From contig CM056738.1 in assembly GCA_029844215.1 (NCBI GenBank), positions 65,811,593 through 65,875,592 of the forward strand: a stretch of 64,000 nucleotides of DNA. Reading direction: 5' to 3'. A program made the translations under genes and the position numbers. This document shows, in pieces, positions 1-11,390 of the stretch. Source of the stretch: Przewalskia tangutica (lineage: Eukaryota > Streptophyta > Magnoliopsida > Solanales > Solanaceae). Numbering within the stretch: position 1 is the first letter of the stretch; each line of letters opens with the position of its first letter. Below the pieces are notes generated by a model. The model saw only the letters and a list, made by a program, of their open reading frames with translations. It did not search any database and was not told the origin of the DNA.

Positions 1-1328
1 CATAACCACGTTCAATTAGCACCCGTACGTCTACCGTACTATATATTATTCAGGCTTAAGTTAAAAGACATTGCCGTACTATATATATCTTCCTTTAAAA
101 TATCATGCTCAAGAGTATAGGAAGAATCACATACCGCGACGATTATCGACTATAAGCAAAACGCTCGCGGCTATAACGGCTAGCCTTGTCCACCTTCTAA
201 GTAGCATGCTACTTGCAAAACATTCAACCAATAAAGGTTATCGATCTACTGTAAATACGGTCTATGTAAGTGCAGTTTAACTTCTACTTATATTCTTCCA
301 AGTGATTTGATTCAATCCTTTCTAATATCCTTCTATTACAGTTCAAATCTCTTCTATGAATCTTATATGCATTTCTATACTACTACAGTATGTAATTTCC
401 AATTACAATAGAAGGACAGTAGTATTTACCTCGATGAGCCCATAAATTATCCAAGTATAATGTCGCTCCTGAGCAACGTTAAGCTCCTACTCCGAGTGCT
501 CCAACCCGCTCCAAACAACCTTAGAAGTTCTACGAACTTCTACTAAACACTTCAACCGACTATGAAGGTTTTCCTTAGGGTTTCGTTTAGTGGCTAAAGA
601 AAGTATAATAGTATTTTCTGGCTTTTGTATAAGTGTAACCTTGGGAATACTACAAGGTATTTGGGCCAAGGTATTTGGGCATTATAACAATACTAGGAGA
701 GTATTTCTATACCACAACAAGGGGTATTATACGAAAACAACTAGGCTAGGGGGGGGTACCCCACGGCTAGATACCACAAAGGGGGGAGGGGGTGGCTCTC
801 GGCCAAGGCTACCACAAAGGGGGAGGGGGTGTGGCGGACGAGAGCCTGAGAGGAGAGGAGGTTTTGCCTTAGAAATTTTCAAGTGAGGATGAAGAAAGTC
901 TTCAACTTATGGGAGTATTTATAGGCTAACCAAAGGCCAACCAATGGCCAAGATGAAGACAAGTGTGGTGCAAGTGTAGGGCTAGATTTTAACCATGTGG
1001 ACCTTATCCATCTACCACACAACTTGCACAAAATATCCTACCAACTAAAGTGCTCTTTTTTTCGTCCCTTAGCCGCCCCACTTCTTCCAATGTGAGGGTG
1101 ACACATGTCACCCTCCCGTTGGTCCAAAATGTTTCGTCTCTCGGAAAAATCCGTAAAAATTATAAATGACATAGCCGGAATTTTCCCTTCGCAAGTTTAG
1201 TAAAACGTTTCGTCGAAAAACGATTCTTTTTGGCACTTGTGTACAAATTTCGAACTTGCCAAATCTTTAAGGCTCAAATTTTGTATGTACGCCCTCACGT
1301 ACATACTCTGAAAATACGGGGTATAACA
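1..1328 (-). mobile_element. Long LTR of gag-only gypsy family, truncated by window edge
   Basis: This is the terminal part of an LTR whose transcriptional sense is the minus strand. It ends at the same terminus as the four complete LTRs of this family further on: a 'cgtacatactctg' block, then 'cggggtataaca'. It shares with them the cytosine-rich 'ggtgacacatgtcaccctcccgttgg' region (about 1088-1125) and the TATA region. It appears inserted in an Athila-like element, because protease-like coding sequence starts immediately after it. The rest of the element, or of a solo LTR, lies left of the window, so I cannot say which it is. Short open frames inside it are not genes. Confidence 0.85.
916..923 (-). 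promoter_or_regulatory. TATA box of minus-strand LTR
   Basis: TATTTATA on the plus strand reads TATAAATA on the minus strand. The same box occurs at the same relative place in the sister LTRs (22520, 28377, 46323, 61202), which supports it as the LTR promoter. Confidence 0.6.
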
Positions 1329-1330
1329 AA

Positions 1331-1564
1331 AAGGGCGAGCTGAAACTCAGAATTGAGGAAGAAGATATGGTGTTCAAGGTATTTAAACACACCGTTGAAC
1401 CTCCAGTCATAAGCAAATGTTTTGCAGTCAGCACTGTTAGCACATCAGTTGAGCCATCACAGGCCAAAGCAAGGGAAATTAGTCCGCCAGTACAGGTGAG
1501 CAACGCTAAACCTTCTCTTGAGAAAACGGAGAAAAAGAAAAACAGAAGGCGGAAGAGAAAATGA
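1331..1564 (+). pseudogene. Fragment: C-terminal end of gypsy protease domain
   Basis: The frame is open from the junction with the LTR to a stop at 1562-1564. The start of the frame (KGELKLRIEEEDMVFKVFK) resembles the C-terminal edge of the aspartic protease of Athila-type pol proteins, where a 'VxFxVFxxxxxP' stretch is common. A lysine- and arginine-rich tail follows (KKKNRRRKRK). The N-terminal part, with the catalytic DTG/DSG, was lost when the LTR at 1-1328 inserted or through earlier deletion. No reverse transcriptase follows, although the spacer that normally lies after integrase does. Family recognition is from memory and moderate; an unrelated charged tail is possible. Confidence 0.5.
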
Positions 1565-1789
1565 TTATGAAATGGGTAGGCTGTGGGGTTAAGTTACCCC
1601 ATGCCTCTTGATAAGGAACCTGCGTCCGGCTAAAAGACGTTAAAGACAATGCTACTTCGGAGGCAACCCAAGGTTTTTAAATTTATGCAATTTAGTTTTA
1701 GTTAGAACAGTCTCACGGAAGGTATTGTTTACATGTTGTGATGACAGGTACAGGGCTAAAAAGTGGAGGACGAAAAATGTGAGAGAGGA

Positions 1790-2020
1790 AGAAATCGGCT
1801 CGGCGCCACGGCGCCCAGTAGAGGGCCATGGCGCCGAGAATGCAGAAATCCACAGGAAGTTGGGCGCCACGGCGCCGAATCAGAGAGCCACGGCGTCGAA
1901 AGTCCAGAAGGTCTCTGAAGTTTGAGCGCCGCGATGCCAATTCAGAGCGCCAGGGCGCCGGAAGTTCAGAGGATCACAGATGTTTGGGCGCCATGGCGCC
2001 ACTCTCAGGGCCGTGACGCC
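1790..2020 (+). repeat. GGCGCC-rich degenerate palindromic repeats
   Basis: About eight irregularly spaced copies of a core like GCGCCnCGGCGCC occur in this otherwise AT-rich element (for example 'ggcgccacggcgcc' at 1800-1813 and 1863-1876). The same core recurs in the Athila-like LTR (around 5100-5190) and in the unrelated Copia element (12745-12915). Confidence 0.7.
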
Positions 2021-2559
2021 GCGACGGAAAAACTGAAATTAAAAGAGCCCTAATTCGATTTCCCCTCTCCAAATCAAAACCCAAAACCTTTCCTCTCTCC
2101 AAAACTCACGAAATCAGCCTCCATTACTCAAAATTTTCCACAAACTAAACTCAATCACAACCAAAGTACTTCAATTCCTTGCACCCTTACCCATCTCAAA
2201 CAACAACCCTCATTCCTTTGCCTCAATCCATCATTAGGAACAAGAAAATTTTGAAGAACACCGTCCAAGGTAACTTTCATCACTTTTCTTGAAATTTTCA
2301 AAGCAATTAGGGAGGTAATTCATAAGTTTGGGGATGTGCTTTATTGGTGGATATTGTGGGGTGTGTTGAAGTTTGGTGTAGAAATTTCGCGGTAAGATGG
2401 TACGTAGTGATGTGGGGTGATGTACCTGTGATTTGAGTGAAGTTTGGGGGTTGAATGGTGTTGTATTTTGCTGATTACGTTGTGTGTTGATTGGTGTGAT
2501 TGAAAGTTGCTGGGTAATCTCACTGAAACAGAGTAAAACGCTGCTGAAAATTTTCCAAA
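2021..2559 (+). other. Pyrimidine-rich leader upstream of the transposon ORF
   Basis: This is C- and T-rich, with no ORF. It resembles a 5' untranslated region, with 'ccctctcc' and 'cctctctcc' tracts, and it contains a possible splice donor at about 2269-2277 (caaggtaac). In Athila-type elements the downstream ORF is thought to be expressed from a spliced or separate transcript; I cannot show that here. Confidence 0.4.
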
Positions 2560-3735
2560 ATGTCTGTCAGAAAAAAAAGAGCTTCCACATCCGCCTCCGT
2601 TCCACAATATGACACTACTAGGTTTGTTAGTTAAAAAGCAGAAGACATATATTACAAACTTAGTACTAGACCCTTGATACCTGAGCGAGGAATGGAGTAC
2701 CAAAGGGAGCCATTTGAGAATGACGATGTCTATGAGCCTATTCGGGCAATGATAGATGTCATTGGGTGGAAGAGATTTGTTAATCCGGAGAGAATAATAC
2801 CACAAAACACTATAATGGTAAAAGAATTCTATGCTAACTTTCCGGAACGGGTAAATGGTAGATGTTTTGTGAGAGGGCGATGTATGTGCTGTGGCCGTGA
2901 GGTGGTGAATGAGCTATTAAGAACAGCTGATGTTGAAGAAAGAGACGATGATCGAAGCTATTTCAGAACTTGGTCTAGAGATGACAACAACATCGATTGG
3001 GATATCGTCGCAAGCACATTATGCTACCCTGGGGCTGAGTATGATATTGCACGAAATGGATCAAGAGGACTGAGCAGATGTCAGTTCAACAAAACAACCA
3101 AGAGTTGGTTATATTTCGGCAGTGCCCGCCTGATTCCATCGACGCACTTCACCAGAGTGCCAGCGGATAAAATAAAGATGATATATGGAATTATGGAAGG
3201 GAAGACGATTGATGTTGGGAAGGAAATATTGCAGAACATTGGAGAAACCAGTAGGTTGGTCACTACAGGTGGGTTGGGACACAGATCACTTATTTGCAGT
3301 TTATGTTCTAGACATGGAGTCCCAACCCTAGCTACTGATACATATGAGAAGGGTCAACCTCCTGTGACATATGGGATAATGCATGCCTTCCCAGAACCAG
3401 TTTCTCCAGCAGCAGCAAGAAGGAGACCAGCACCACCACCACCACCACCAGCAGAGGCTGTCATGGATGAGGATGAGCCTGAGACAGAGGTTCAAGGCGT
3501 AGGCGGTAGCGATTGCCGCACTGAATTGGAACCTCCCGTGCCTATGATGGAGCAGTTGCTCATGAACCAGCGGAGGATGATGCAGAGTTTTGACACGATG
3601 ATACAAGGTCAACAGAACCTGATGCAAGGACAGTAAGAAATAAGGCAGGAGCAACAACAGTTGAACCAGAGATTTGATGAGATGAGTTCCTTGTTTAACC
3701 AGTGGTCCATGCATTATCCACCGCCACCATTTTAA
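2560..3735 (+). pseudogene. Putative plant transposon protein (PF20167-like), two in-frame stops
   Basis: One reading frame of about 391 codons runs from ATG 2560 to TAA 3733, broken by in-frame stops at 2632-2634 and 3634-3636. Recognisable features are the early 'RFVS ... IPERG' block, then 'WLYFGSARLIPSTH', 'VPADKIKMIYGIMEGKTIDVG' and 'LICSLCSRHGVP'. These together are the signature of the plant retrotransposon domain called 'putative plant transposon protein' (Pfam Transposase_32), found in the env position of Athila-type elements. A proline run (about 3427-3453) and a glutamine-rich C-terminus follow. Its molecular function is unknown. The frame continues coherently through both stops, so they are late point mutations. 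The start at 2560 is preferred to the first open stretch because the frame upstream of 2674 still reads as part of the family. Confidence 0.75.
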
Positions 3736-4885
3736 ACCAAGTCTGTAAGTTGTCCCGTTTTTCTTTTATTTCTGAGTCTTGCACACATTAGGGACAATGT
3801 GTGATTTAAGTTTAGGGGGGAGTTCTTAGTTATTTTTTATGTGTTTTTGAGTCTTTTTGTGTTTATTTGAGTCTATTTTTTTTATGATCATGCATGCTGT
3901 AGTTACTTGAAACGCCTAGTGAATTAAAGTTGAATAATGTAATGAAATTAGAAGCAACCATCTGAACACTTAGGTTAGATATGCCAAAAATTCATGAAGT
4001 CAAACTATTTGGAGTATCTTGCTTGATTTATGCATCGTTAGTGATTAAACCTATGTGTCTGCTTGCTTGTTATTTGAGGCGAAATAGTTAGGATATGCAT
4101 GTTAGGGAGATGACTCAGACATTTCTTTGTTAGCCCTTTCTTACCATTTTTTTACCTATCCCTGACATTAAAATTGTATCCCTAGTCAGCCTCTTTGAGC
4201 CTAAAAATAAGATCTTTCTTTGACACCCTATAATTCCATACTTGTGTCATAAGTGAAGAAATTGATGTGTTTGGAATATAAAGTGTTGAAAAGAGACAAA
4301 AAGAGCAATTTTGATGCACCCCGATGAAAAGTAATCATAAATAGGCAAAAGTCTAAGTTTGGGGTGCCTACTATTCATCAGACACCTTATTCTCTCAAAA
4401 CAAAAGAAGGGAAAGATAGGTATAAGGTTAAAAAGAAAATCAAAAGAAAAGGGAAGAATCGAAAGCAAAAGATCTTATGGTACGTAAGATTGAGACTAAA
4501 AGCCTATTTTTACCTACCCCTGCCTAAGCCTACATTACAACTCTGAAAAGCCCTGAAGATCTCTAATGTGTGTATCCATGATTAGTGGAGAATAACAAGT
4601 AAACAAGCCATAGGATTTGAAAATTAACATGCATAGTTAGGTATTCCTACTTTCATTGAGCATGATTAAATTGAATTTGCGAAATATCTGACTTGATGTG
4701 TTTAGAATGCTACAATCCATGCTATATGTTCCTGCATATTATTCTACTGACCTTCATTAATTTCTAAGTAACAATGATGCTGCAAATTGATCAATGTCTT
4801 TGAGTCATTTTATTTTCTTTTCTTCCGTGTCTTTGTTTCTATTTTTGATCTTTACTCGAGGGCGAGCAAAGGTTAGGTTTGGGGG
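3736..4885 (+). other. 3' non-coding region of Athila-like element ending in polypurine tract
   Basis: This is AT-rich with no credible ORF. G-rich tracts (3817, 4352, 4871-4885) resemble the 'taagtttgggggtg' sequences common in the 3' region of these elements. The last one, 'ggttaggtttggggg', abuts the LTR and is the likely polypurine tract priming plus-strand DNA synthesis. Confidence 0.55.
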
Positions 4886-6111
4886 TGTTTGATTGGTGTA
4901 TTGTGTATGCACCTTTTGAGTCATTTTTAGTTAGTCTTTTGCCCATTTTTGCACAAATATGTGTCGTGTTAGGATATATTTTCTTTCTTTTGAGTCACAA
5001 TAGTTTAAAGTGGCACATTGGTGAGAAGGAGCGAAAGAGGCGTAAAGCAGAGGTTTGAGCTCAAAAGCTAAACGCGTTGGCAATCCGGCGAACAGGCGTA
5101 GCCGCGCTGCACCATCAGCGAGCAGAGCCACGGCGCCCGAAGCGAACTAGCGCGAAGTTTAGCGCTGGCGCAGTTCTGCGGCGTAAGCGACGGAAAATTG
5201 ATAAATCCGAATAGGATTGGGCCAAAGCCAAAGAGGAAAAGATTTTGCACGTTTTTGAGGATATAAATAGGGCCTTTTAGGTCAGTTTTGGGGAGTTCCA
5301 CACCTTACCATTCATCACAACATAGATCAAGATTGGAGACTTATTTTTTAGTAATTTCTTGTTCTTTACATTATTTCTTTCTAGTATATGTTGGATACTA
5401 TTTTAGTTCTCGGCATGTCTATGGCTAGGAACTAACTTAATTTTGGGCTTTCCATGTCGAATCGCTTGAACCTCGTTTTATGAATTAATGCAAGATTTTG
5501 GTTTCTTCTTATTATTGTTGAGATTTATTCAATAATTGTTTTGATTGTTTGGTAATTAATTGATCACTAATTATCATCACTGATATGATTTCTAATCGAA
5601 ATCCGAAAGGGGAGATTGTGAATATGCTATAGTTGAATATACATAGGTTTAAATCGTGGACGAAAGTACACCGATACTTGTGTAGCTTAATATGTTATTG
5701 CTCTTAATCCTCCTTTATAGTCAATCTTGTCATCGAAAGATAGAAGAGTTCTACATTGGGGTTGAGTGTTTATAATACCTTAACAGGAGTATAAAACGGC
5801 TTAGTTAACCTGCTATCTCAACATAAAAGAAGAACCTTAATTATTTGCATTAACGAGTAAAGCGAGCGGATAGTCGAGGAGATTTGGAAGCCCTATTTCC
5901 ACCATATCTGAAGTAAAGTAAAATAATTTAGTTAGCATCTATAATCATAGCGATAAACAAATCATCAAACTATCGGTCACCAAATAGATACCACAGAATA
6001 GAAGTTGGTAATTGGACACTAATCCCTGAGGACGATAACTCAGTCTTCTAGACTATATTACTTGTCACGATACGTGCACTTGTGTTTAGCGTGTGTATAA
6101 GTCGCGCATCA
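4886..6111 (+). mobile_element. Athila-like LTR
   Basis: It starts TGTTTGATTGG directly after a polypurine tract and ends 'gcgcatca' directly before a primer-site-like stretch. About 1226 bp. It holds a TATA box (5262), a GGCGCC-rich part (5080-5190) and the 'gaggacgataactcag' block (about 6028) seen near Athila LTR ends. It is a 3' LTR to the ORF at 2560, yet is followed by what looks like a 5' leader. Confidence 0.65.
5262..5270 (+). promoter_or_regulatory. TATA box in Athila-like LTR
   Basis: TATAAATAG lies in a clear promoter context in the middle of the LTR. Transcription would be expected about 30 bases downstream. Confidence 0.55.
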
Positions 6112-6149
6112 ATGAGCATTGTTGATGGATCTGCTGCCCGGGGACTCCT
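6112..6149 (+). other. Degenerate primer-binding region
   Basis: The sequence ends 'ctgctgcccggggactcc', resembling the 'TGGCGCCGTTGCCGGGGACTCC' context at which Athila/Tat elements prime with tRNA-Asp. The first half is mutated. Confidence 0.5.
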
Positions 6150-6885
6150 TCATTTCTACTTGTCTTTCTTTAATTCTAAGAAAGTATTTTGACATTTTGA
6201 GACCTATATAATATTTTGATCTGTTTTATTAGTGGCTCTTGTGGTGTTCTGGATCATATCCTTTGGGGTTGTATTAGTATGACATTTCTCCACCTTTAAC
6301 ATTTATCTTATTATTTAGACTTTTGTTTAACTTGCTTTCTTTACTTTATTTGTTAATGAATTGATAATTAAGGGAAGGGTTCGCTTATCGATGTGGAAAT
6401 GATAGTTGCCCGCATAATTTAGTGATTTGGAATTGTGACAGTCGAAATGCCTACTTTGAATTTCAAATAATAACATATTTTGTGTAGATTATGTTTTGTT
6501 GTTTTATTTGTGTTGGTTCCTTGTTGATTGTAAACTAAAAACATTAGTCTGAAGCATATTTTAAATTAAAAAAGAGAGAAGCAACCAATAAAAATAATGA
6601 ACACACGTATCTCAGTAGCTCTATTAAACTAAAAGATTTGTCTGTGTGAACATATATAAAATAAATAAATTGAGGAAGGCCAAAAAGCTATCGTAAGGCA
6701 GGTGTCCCTCTAACATCACTTCTCTTGCTTTTTTGAAATGAAACTGTCCTCTATTTTTTTAATATTTACCAAAATATATGTACACAACTATGCAATAAAA
6801 ATAAATCAGGGGCAAAAAAGACATGAAAAAGTGATGGGTGATGCATTAATGACATAAAAAAGGGATAATTTAGATAAAATATTTA
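6150..6885. other. AT-rich non-coding stretch
   Basis: No ORF or RNA gene is visible. The first 200 bases may still be Athila-like leader; the rest is probably host spacer. The TSD of the MITE (TTA, 6883-6885) closes it. Confidence 0.4.
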
Positions 6886-6904
6886 GGAGTCGTTTGGTAG
6901 GATG

Positions 6905-7108
6905 TTTAAACGTGTAAATAGAGATAATATTATTCCGTACCCATAATTAGAATATTTTTATATATTGTGTAAATATAATTATGGTAAGACTATGATTTCT
7001 CTTTTGTATAGATTTAGGATTTCTATTATATAAGGGATGAACATTGTACTCTCTATATACTTTAATATTAATGAAAGACTTTCCAAGGGAGATTAATATC
7101 ATCTTACA
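6905..7108 (+). repeat. 5' LTR of Copia element
   Basis: It matches 14598-14800 closely. It begins TTTAAACG where the 3' LTR begins TGTAAACG, so the terminal TG has mutated to TT. It ends CATCTTACA. TATA-like 'ctatatac' lies at about 7053. Confidence 0.9.
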
Positions 7109-7122
7109 TGGTATCAAGAGCC
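7109..7122 (+). other. Primer-binding site (tRNA-Met) of Copia element
   Basis: TGGTATCAAGAGCC directly abuts the LTR. The canonical initiator tRNA-Met site is TGGTATCAGAGC, so one base is inserted. Confidence 0.8.
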
Positions 7123-7361
7123 AAAACCCTACCTTAAGAACAATTTTTTTATTCTGCCAGCAGCCAATTCCACCACCAAAAGTTATGTTCTTCAATCTTA
7201 ATTCCTTATTTCCTTCTCTAAGAACTACATTTTACTCTTCTAACCAGCAGATACATTTTTGTTCTACAATTTTGGGGTTCTTCCCTTCTCTTCTCTAAAT
7301 AGATATCCCCGAATCTTTCACACTTTCTGAATCTTCTACCTCCACAAATCCTACCACCATA

Positions 7362-8432
7362 TTGTCATCCTCTTTTCATCCAGCCGTAACTGTTACAAAA
7401 ATCAAGAACTCTATTCCCATTCTTCTTGATCAAGAAAACAGTCAGTATTCTCCCTGGGTTGAACTGTTTCGTAATCATGCATGTCTCTATAACGTGCTTG
7501 ATCACATCGATGACACCATTTCGCGTCCTCCGGAGGTTGATGAGTCTACTTGGCGTCGTCTAGACGCCGGCGTCAAACAGTGGATTTATGGTAGTATTTC
7601 TCATGATCTTCTTCTTACTATCATGAAATCTGGCGCAACAGCCCTTGAGTTGTGGAACCGCTTGGAGGAAATCTTTCAAGATAACAAGCACACTCGTGCA
7701 GTGTATTTGGAGGAACAGTTTAACAATACACGCCTTGAAATTTTCTCCAACATGACTGAGTACTGCAGACAGTTGAAACTCCTGGCGGATCAACTCTCCA
7801 ACGTTGACACGCCTATCTCGGACACTAAATTGGTATTGCAATTGATTGCAGGTCTCCCAAAAGGTGACTATGATATGTTAGCCGCCATAATTTAACAGGC
7901 ATATACACCTCCTAGTTTTAACAAAGCTCGCTCACGGTTGTTGCTCGAAGAAACTCGATGTGCTAAGCAGGATGAGCACAATCAGAAGGCGTTAACTGTC
8001 GAAACACGCCATCAAGATCCAACGCCGCCAGAAAACTCTCAACCGCAGTAGGGACGCGGTGGCAAGGGTGGCAAGGGATGCGGCAGAGGAGGTCACGGTC
8101 GTGGCAGGGGTTGCAGACAACAAAATTAGCAGCAACAACAACAGTATCCGCAGAATCAGTTCAGCATCGCGACGCCCCAGCAATATCCATACAATGTCGC
8201 GGCGCCGCCGCCGTTTGATACCCAACCACCCGCTTCTTCATCAAGGTGTGTTGGGCCTGCTCGACCACCGGCAAGTCCGATGCAGCGAGCCCACCTCGTA
8301 CGCGACGATTTGCCAGCCTCATCCAACATGCCACCCACTGAGTTAGGTCAGGCCTTGGCAGATCTCAACATGCAGCGGCGACAACAATCGTACATGGACT
8401 CGAGCCACTTCACCTCACCCGATCAGAGGTAA
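7362..8432 (+). pseudogene. Copia gag (UBN2-type), multiple stops
   Basis: This is the capsid/nucleocapsid part of Copia. The first 177 codons hold the gag core with 'WVELFRNHACLYNVLDHID', 'LELWNRLEEIFQDNK', and a 'LLADQLSNVDTPISDTKLVLQLIAGLP' helix block, a typical UBN2 domain. The same frame continues through stops at 7893, 8049 and 8127 into a glycine- and arginine-rich, then glutamine- and proline-rich tail, ending at 8430. No CCHC knuckle is visible; a GRG-rich tail stands in its place. There is no ATG at the expected start: the frame is open back to a stop near 7298 without a methionine, so the start codon was probably lost. Confidence 0.85.
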
Positions 8433-9008
8433 TATTTCCAAACTGTTTGGTTTAAAGCATCCTCAATTTGTGACAGTTGGTAGTGGTCACCGCATTCCAG
8501 TAAAGGATTTTGGTACATCATATACATCACCTCCTAATCCATTACCACTTCAAAATACCATATATGCCCCACATGTAATTAAGAATCTCATCTATATCCG
8601 CAAATTCACTCGTAATAATTCCGTCTCTGTTGATTTTGACCCTTTTGGTTTCACTATGAAGGATCTTCATACGGGGATACCTCTTACGAGATGCAATAAC
8701 ACGGAAGATTTATATCCATTCACTCCCACCTCCTGCCAGATCTAGTTCTCCCGTCTCTCTAGCGGCCATTTCTTCATCAACATGACATAATAGGCTTGGT
8801 CATCCAGGAGCTCCAGTTTTTAGTTTTCTTAGAGGCAATAATTTTATTACTTGTAATGGAAAGCTTGCCCAAAACTGCGTTTCTTGTTCTTTAGGCAAAC
8901 ATACTCGTCTTCCATTTAAATCATCTACTGGTGTTACTTTTGCACATTTTGATATTATATATGCCGATTTATGGACATCACCTGTTGCTAGTTATCTCGG
9001 TCATAAAT
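8391..9008 (+). pseudogene. Copia protease end, GAG-pre-integrase and start of integrase
   Basis: The frame at 8470-8745 encodes the block that follows the protease in Copia pol ('GSGHRIPVKDFGTSY', 'YAPHVIKNLIYIRKFTRNN', 'FDPFGFTMKDLHTG'). After a frameshift near 8745, the GAG-pre-integrase zinc motif follows (H-N-R-L-G-H ... C-V-S-C-S-L-G-K-H, about 8786-8905). Its usual tryptophan codon is replaced by TGA at 8783. The start of the integrase core ('YADLWTS', first catalytic Asp) ends at the solo LTR. The catalytic DTG of the protease is not preserved around 8398-8410 (the frame reads D-S-S-H). Confidence 0.8.
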
Positions 9009-9346
9009 TGTTACACCCCGTAATTTCAGGGCATGTTTATAAGAACGTACGTAAGAACTCAAAAATGTTAAGATTTGAGACTAGTAAAAATTTATCGGAA
9101 TTATGGAATTGTCGGAAAATGAAATATTGCGGCGAATGGGAGGGCGACATGTGTCACCCCCCCTTGTTGGTCTTGTACGAATTGGACATGGGCTAAATGG
9201 TCATTTGACCATAATTTAAGATGACCAAGTCTTGCTAAGTCTTAGAGCTTGATATTGTTGACTTGGTCAAGAGCCACTTGGCTAGATCTTTTAAATGAAT
9301 TGGATCCAAGTCATCCATATGTATTAATCTTGACCCTCCATAGTGT

Positions 9347-9354
9347 TATATATG
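9347..9354 (+). promoter_or_regulatory. TATA-like box in solo LTR
   Basis: TATATATG lies about 340 bases into the LTR, close to where sister LTRs have TATAAATA relative to their start. Confidence 0.4.
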
Positions 9355-11228
9355 TATACTAGTAGCAAGACAAGGCACTTAACACTTAGAAAATTTTCAA
9401 GAAAACTTTGAAGACCTCATATTGTGCTCTCGGGTTCTTAGGGTTCCAAGAGGGAAAAAAATTTGTTTGTTGTCCAATAATCTCCACACTTTAAACCAAG
9501 GTTACTAAGGGTATTGTAAGGGTATCTCAATAGAAAGATCCCGGAAAAATGGCGTTTTCGTATTAGTCGCAAGGTGAAAACCTAAGTCACTTTCATAGGT
9601 TTGGATTGGAAGTTAAAGGAAAGTTGTTTGTGATCTTCTAAGGGCTTCAAGTGGCGGATTGGAGTGTCAAGGATAGACTCTAAGTTGCTAGGGAGCGACT
9701 TCGGATCTTGAAGTGGATTAAGGCTAGTTAAGGTAACAATTTTGTTCTCTTAAGTGTTATAAGATTACATATTGTTGTAGCCTTACATTTTAACTAGCAT
9801 GAAGTATATGTATTGAAGATTGATAAGTGATATGGATTGTAGAAGCCTAAATCCGAAATGACATTGTGAGCCATTTGAAATTGAAATAAAATTTGGTCGT
9901 TAATTAGAATCGTCGCATGTTATCTACTTGAAGATAGTAGTTATTATAATCGATTGCGGCTTTATAACATGTTATGCTAAAAAACTTGGATTGAAAAGGA
10001 ATTGGAAAAGACTTTGTATTGTTGTCCCTCAAATTGCCGAAAATAATATTGTATGTTGGACTAGTTTGATATCAATTGTGGGGCGGAATTTTACACGTCT
10101 TGTAGGCGTGTAATCCCCTATTGTTAACTACAATGTTGAGCCTTAAATGTGGCGTGTTTGGTTATTGAATCCGTGCCTTGAAAAAGGTGGAAAAGTATGT
10201 AGAAACAAAGGAAGTGCTGTCCGATTTTCCGTAGAATTTAGTGACTTTGCACTTAGAATATTCTACGTTTGAAGTTAGAAGTTAATAGACGTATTATGGT
10301 CATTATAGGTTGACATACTACGTACGACATTTTGGACTTAGCAAGTGGATTGAAACGAAGAGGTATGTGGAACTTTCCTATCTCTTGAGCATGAGTAGTT
10401 GTAAATATATAGTACGGTAGACGTACGAGATCTTGATGAATCTAATTTCATTTGATATCCTTGACTTGTTTTAAGAATGTCCAAGTTGGTTGAGTTAGGG
10501 AATTAACTCACTTGTTAAAAAGATTAAGGATGTCTTAGTTTTTAAAGTTAAGGGACTTGAAGTATTTTTGAAAGTATGATACTTGTCTTGTTGAAAGTAT
10601 AAGTCTCTTGGATATAAAGAAGAATGTAATTGCCTAATGTATAAAGTTAATATAACGACTTTATGGGAAGTTGGTTATAATAGCTTTATGGAAAGTTAAA
10701 AGAGTGGTTTACTCTAAGTAATGCAAGTAATAATAAATGACTTGAAATAATGAAAGGCAAATTGATTTGAAGGCATCAATTGCTTAAGGTTTTAAAAGAA
10801 AGAAGTCACTTGATTTAGAGGTCTATAAATGTATTTCTAAAAGGTATTGTGACTTGTCTTAAAAAGTAGATATGACTTGATACTACGGTTATTAGTATCT
10901 TGGAACTTTTATATGAAAAAGAGTCATTTTAAAAGAATAAGAGTACGTAGTACTTTGGGTTAAATTCCCGAATTTTTAAAATGACATGTTAGTGCCTTAA
11001 GTAAACTAAAATGAGAGGGTATATAAAGAAGGTTAATAGAAGTTAGGGGATTTCTAAACTTGCTTATGTTGTGATAAGCCGGTAGTGCCTATGTTATGTA
11101 TGATAGCCGGTTGTGCTAGTTTAAGTTATTCTTACGGGGTAAAGCCCCGGGTTACTACTAATTCCATGAATTTTCTACCCATGATGCGAGTGCGACGTTT
11201 GTACTCATTGCGGGCCCACCGGGCCTAA

Positions 11229-11390
11229 GCGGGTGAAATAGTCCTGTGCGGGTGAAATAGTTCCATGCGGAGCGCATCGCTCCATTGCGGGTCTGTAGGA
11301 CCTATGCGGGTGAAATAGTCTCAGCGGAGCATATCGCTCCATTGCGGGTCCACATGACCTATGCGGGTGAAATAGTCCCAGGAGTAGGAT
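11229..11390 (+). repeat. 57-58-bp tandem repeat inside solo LTR
   Basis: Three units are anchored by 'tgcgggtgaaatagt' at about 11247, 11305 and 11362. Two carry 'agcgcatcgctccattgcgggt'-type inner parts. Confidence 0.7.

Larger units (their letters stand above)
1329..6150 (+). mobile_element. Decayed Athila-like Ty3/gypsy element (3' part, LTR and primer-site remnant)
   Basis: In order, this holds the end of a protease domain, the spacer that typically follows pol in Athila/Tat elements ('ccggctaaaagacgttaaag...', 1627-1670), a GGCGCC-rich stretch, a leader, an ORF of the 'putative plant transposon protein' type, a long 3' non-coding region ending in a G-rich polypurine tract, an LTR, and a degenerate primer-binding region. 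Reverse transcriptase, RNase H and integrase are missing, so pol has been deleted. The assignment to the Athila lineage rests on gene order and the spacer, not on reverse-transcriptase phylogeny. Confidence 0.7.

Noticed and set aside
590..886. 98-codon open frame
   Set aside because: Lies wholly inside an LTR and is not kept in the sister LTRs.
8059..8346. Arginine-rich frame as a gene
   Set aside because: It is a shifted-frame shadow of the Copia gag tail.
9928..10113. Short frame in solo LTR
   Set aside because: LTR sequence, no domain, no counterpart in related LTRs.
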